From Demequina sp. NBRC 110057 (GTDB lineage Bacteria > Actinomycetota > Actinomycetes > Actinomycetales > Demequinaceae): DNA of 64,000 nt. The translations under genes and the position numbers were made by a program. The stretch is from assembly GCF_002090175.1 (NCBI RefSeq), contig NZ_BBRN01000004.1:248001-312000 (forward strand), given 5' to 3'. The notes beneath the pieces were generated by a model that searched no databases, had not been told where the DNA came from, and worked only from the letters and a program-made list of their open reading frames with translations. Shown here piece by piece: positions 61,796 to 64,000 of the stretch. The first letter of the stretch is position 1. Every line of letters begins with the position of its first letter.

Positions 61796-62176
61796 GCGGA
61801 TGAGTTGGCCAGGCGGCCGCGTGATCGCAAGATCCCGAGGAACGTCCGGGCTCCGCAGGGCAGGGTGATGGCTAACGGCCACCCGGGGTGACCCGCGGGA
61901 CAGTGCCACAGAGAGTAGACCGCCTCCGGCTTCGGCCGGGGGTAAGGGTGAAAGGGTGAGGTAAGAGCTCACCGCGCGACTGGTGACAGGAGCGGCACGG
62001 TAAACCCCACCCGGAGCAAGGCCAGACAGAGAGCGTTTGAGGGCTGCCCGCCCGATGCTCTCGGGTAGGTCGCTGGAGCCCTGGAGCAATCCAGGGCCTA
62101 GATGGATGGTCGCCCGGTGTGCAATGCGGCAACGCGCACACCCGACAGAACCCGGCGTATCGGCCAGCTCATCCGC
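61796..62176 (+). ncRNA. rnpB: RNase P RNA (bacterial class A)
   Basis: This is the catalytic RNA of ribonuclease P, which matures tRNA 5' ends. The ends pair: GCGGATGAGTTGGCC at the 5' end with GGCCAGCTCATCCGC at the 3' end (one GT exception). The universally conserved segments are present: GAGGAACGTCCGGGCTCC near the start, ACAGAGAGTAGACCGCC, GGTAAGGGTGAAAGGGTG, AGAGCTCACCG, and AGATGGATGGTCGCC with ACAGAACCCGGCGTA near the 3' end. The TATCCT -10 box (61784-61789) places the transcript start at about 61796. A terminator hairpin follows at once. Confidence 0.95.
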
Positions 62177-62198
62177 CCACGCCCGTCCCGGGCGTGGG
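62176..62198 (+). terminator. Terminator-like hairpin after rnpB
   Basis: Perfect ten-base arms (CCCACGCCCG and CGGGCGTGGG) with a TCC loop begin where the RNase P RNA ends. There is no T tract, so it may act as a processing barrier rather than as an intrinsic stop. Confidence 0.6.
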
Positions 62199-62244
62199 CG
62201 TCACGCATCACGCACCCTCGGCGATACGAGGAGAAGGAGAAGTC

Positions 62245-64000
62245 TTGGCAGCAGCGGGGCAGGGGCGTTCCGGTCGAGGACGCTCGCGCACGAACGGTCA
62301 GTCGGCGCGCCGGCGCGGGTCGTCGACGACCCCCAAGGGTCTGATCCCGCTGATGGCCGGCATCGCGCGCGATGTCGAGCGCGCCGCCCAACAGCCTCCC
62401 GCGCGTGGCGCCACCCGCACCAAGTTCCAGGTGGTGGCGCTGCTGGTGCGTGAGGAGCGCGCCCGCGTGAAGACCGATGCCTCCCTCAGCACCGCCAAGC
62501 GTGACGAGGAGTTGAAGCGACTCGACGGCCTGGCCACGATCCTCGCCAAGACGGCGGCGCGCGATACGTCCCTGTTGTCGCTGCTCGCGGAGGACGCACG
62601 CGTGTCGCCTGCCGCGCGCGAGTACAAGGACACGGTGTTGAAGGCCGCCGGCCGCGAGGTCGAGGAGGCGCCGGAGCCCGCAGCGCCCTCGGCGGCCACC
62701 CCCGCCACCCCCAAGGCCGTGGTCCCGCAGTCGGCGATCTCGTACCAGATGGCCAATCCGTTCCTTGCCCCCGACTTCTCCGCGGCGCGCGCCTCGCAGC
62801 CTCGCGCGGGACGCCTGTCGACGTGGGAACTCCTGGACCCGCTGTTCCGCTCGTTCGAGCGCGACGCTCCGGGCGCCACGGCCTGCATGACGCTGCCCGA
62901 TGCCGCTGCAGCCCAAGCCTCCGCGCCGTCGCCCGTGGGGCGTGAACTCATGCCCCACCAGGCGCAGCTGGTGGCGGCGGCCGACCGCGGTCACCGCACC
63001 TTCCTGCTCGCCGACGAGCCCGGCCTTGGCAAGACGGCCCAGGCGCTCCTTGCCGCGCAGGCCGCCGACGCGTACCCGCTCCTGGTGATCGCCCCCAACG
63101 TCGTCAAGATGAACTGGGCCCGCGAGGTTGAGCTGTGGACCCCTCACCGCCGGGTGAGCGTGGTTCACGGTGACGGCGACGACGTGGACGCCTTTGCCGA
63201 TGTGGTGGTGGTCAACTACGCGATCCTCGACCGCCACGTCGGCTGGTTCGGCGGGATGGGCTTTCGCGGCATGGTCGTGGACGAGGCCCACCTCATCAAG
63301 AACAAGCAGTCCCAGCGCTCGCAGCACGTGCTGGCGCTCGCCGACCGGATCCGCGAGCGCACCCCGCGCCCGCTCATGATGGCGCTCACGGGCACGCCGC
63401 TCATCAACGACATCGAGGACTTCCGCGCGATCTGGCAGTTCCTGGGGTGGATCGACGACGAACGCCCCGTGGGCGCGCTCATGGACGCCCTCGAGGACGC
63501 CGGCCTCACCCCCACGGACAGGGGCTTCTACGACGCCGCCCGCGCCGCGGTCGTGGAACAGGGCATCGTGCGTCGCCGCAAGGCCGACGTGGCCGCCGAC
63601 ATCCCCGCTCGCCGCGTCGCCGACCTGCCGGTGGAGCTGTCGGGCAAGGAGGGCCGCTCCATCCGCGACGCGGAGGCGGCGCTCACGGCGCGCCTGGTTG
63701 AGCAGTACCGCCACGCGGTGGCTCAGCGTCCGGAGCCGCCCGAGGGAATCGACCTCGACCTCGTGCGCCGCATCGCCGCCGCGGAACTCAAGGACTCTGC
63801 GTCCAAGAAGACCGGCGACAACGTCTTCACGATGGTGCGCCGCATCGGTCAGGCCAAGGCCGCCCTCGCCGCCGACTACGCCGCGCAGCTCGCCCGCAAC
63901 GTCGGCAAGGTGGTGTTCTTCGCCAAGCACATCGACGTCATGGATGAGGCGGAGCAGCTCTTCGCTGACCGCGGCCTGAAGTCGGTGTCGTTGCGAGGTG
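62245..64000 (+). CDS. SNF2-type DEAD/DEAH helicase, 3' end missing
   Basis: The reading frame runs from TTG 62245 through the right edge of the window, so 585 codons are visible and the C-terminal helicase domain is incomplete. The TTG is preceded by GAGGAGAAGGAG. A basic Gly/Arg/Ser start and about 230 residues of Ala-rich helical sequence of unknown type precede the first helicase lobe. That lobe has Walker A ADEPGLGKTAQALL (about residue 255), motif Ia VIAPNVVKMNWAREV, motif II VVDEAHLIKN and motif III ALTGTPLIND. The beginning of lobe 2 appears at KVVFFAKHIDVMDEA. It remodels DNA-protein or RNA structures by ATP hydrolysis. The partner and role are unknown. Confidence 0.85.
   Translation, partial: MAAAGQGRSGRGRSRTNGQSARRRGSSTTPKGLIPLMAGIARDVERAAQQPPARGATRTKFQVVALLVREERARVKTDASLSTAKRDEELKRLDGLATILAKTAARDTSLLSLLAEDARVSPAAREYKDTVLKAAGREVEEAPEPAAPSAATPATPKAVVPQSAISYQMANPFLAPDFSAARASQPRAGRLSTWELLDPLFRSFERDAPGATACMTLPDAAAAQASAPSPVGRELMPHQAQLVAAADRGHRTFLLADEPGLGKTAQALLAAQAADAYPLLVIAPNVVKMNWAREVELWTPHRRVSVVHGDGDDVDAFADVVVVNYAILDRHVGWFGGMGFRGMVVDEAHLIKNKQSQRSQHVLALADRIRERTPRPLMMALTGTPLINDIEDFRAIWQFLGWIDDERPVGALMDALEDAGLTPTDRGFYDAARAAVVEQGIVRRRKADVAADIPARRVADLPVELSGKEGRSIRDAEAALTARLVEQYRHAVAQRPEPPEGIDLDLVRRIAAAELKDSASKKTGDNVFTMVRRIGQAKAALAADYAAQLARNVGKVVFFAKHIDVMDEAEQLFADRGLKSVSLRG

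Noticed and set aside
62098..63930. 610-codon minus-strand open frame at the right end
   Set aside because: It lies opposite the helicase gene and part of rnpB. The plus-strand frame has all helicase motifs and simply runs off the window.

Overview
The window is a 64 kb stretch of ordinary chromosome from a very GC-rich actinobacterium, probably of the order Micrococcales. Evidence for this is the strong G/C preference at third codon positions, the many GTG starts, the ATGA/GTGA gene overlaps and the FasR-fabD-fabH-acpP-fabF block. Actinobacteria-type families such as DUF3145 and DUF3052 point the same way, as do numerous leaderless promoters (a TANNNT box 6 to 8 bases before the start codon). 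I cannot name the genus. I see no prophage, integrase, IS element, CRISPR array or plasmid backbone.

Layout. 1-3172: phosphonate-type ABC transporter (cut at the left edge) with an RpiR regulator. 3231-4473: uppS and a convergent DedA protein. 4473-10334: zinc homeostasis, with znuA-znuC-znuB-zur on the minus strand, a CobW-like protein lacking a P-loop, and a divergent operon of six cysteine-poor ribosomal protein paralogues plus an HU protein. Both sides carry Zur-type operators. 10662-16759: glyS, a YibE/F membrane protein, dus, a RibD-like reductase and dgt. 16803-19098: a DUF368 membrane protein and three small conserved genes. 19216-23271: dnaG, a VOC protein, two tRNA genes and dinB. 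23483-25401: a two-component system. 25508-30821: SorC regulator and glpD-glpF-glpK for glycerol use. 30894-33791: MFS exporter, an ABC ATPase and a DsbA-like protein. 33836-37460: a small zinc-ribbon protein and a three-gene SPFH / zinc ribbon / membrane protein set resembling Bacillus ydjI-ydjG-ydjH. 37522-41661: CsbD, an ABC-F protein with a leader-peptide attenuator, nnrD, def and nnrE. 41807-47594: DUF3145, DUF4440 and type II fatty acid synthesis with FasR. 47724-53236: a membrane protein, aceE, DUF3052, a peroxiredoxin and a small unknown gene. 53330-60899: tRNA-Val, a YhgE/Pip operon with TetR, a potassium channel, Nif3, a zinc-ribbon coiled-coil protein, a phosphatase and YaaA. 60963-64000: PadR, RNase P RNA and the start of an SNF2-type helicase that runs off the right edge.

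Working together. The zinc block is one regulatory circuit: when zinc is scarce, Zur should release the importer, the metallochaperone-like protein and ribosomal proteins that need no zinc. The fab block supplies acyl chains under FasR. UppS, DedA and DUF368 all concern the C55 lipid carrier. The only gap between genes longer than 300 bases is 10335-10661, which holds a terminator, an 88-base repeat and the glyS promoter.

The most unusual signals are not genes. The 9-mer GGCCGATGC (or its complement) occurs roughly 57 times by my hand count, in both orientations, where base composition alone predicts about two. An 88-base imperfect palindrome recurs at three intergenic sites with exactly conserved length. 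A six-residue leader peptide precedes the ABC-F gene, with foldable RNA behind it.
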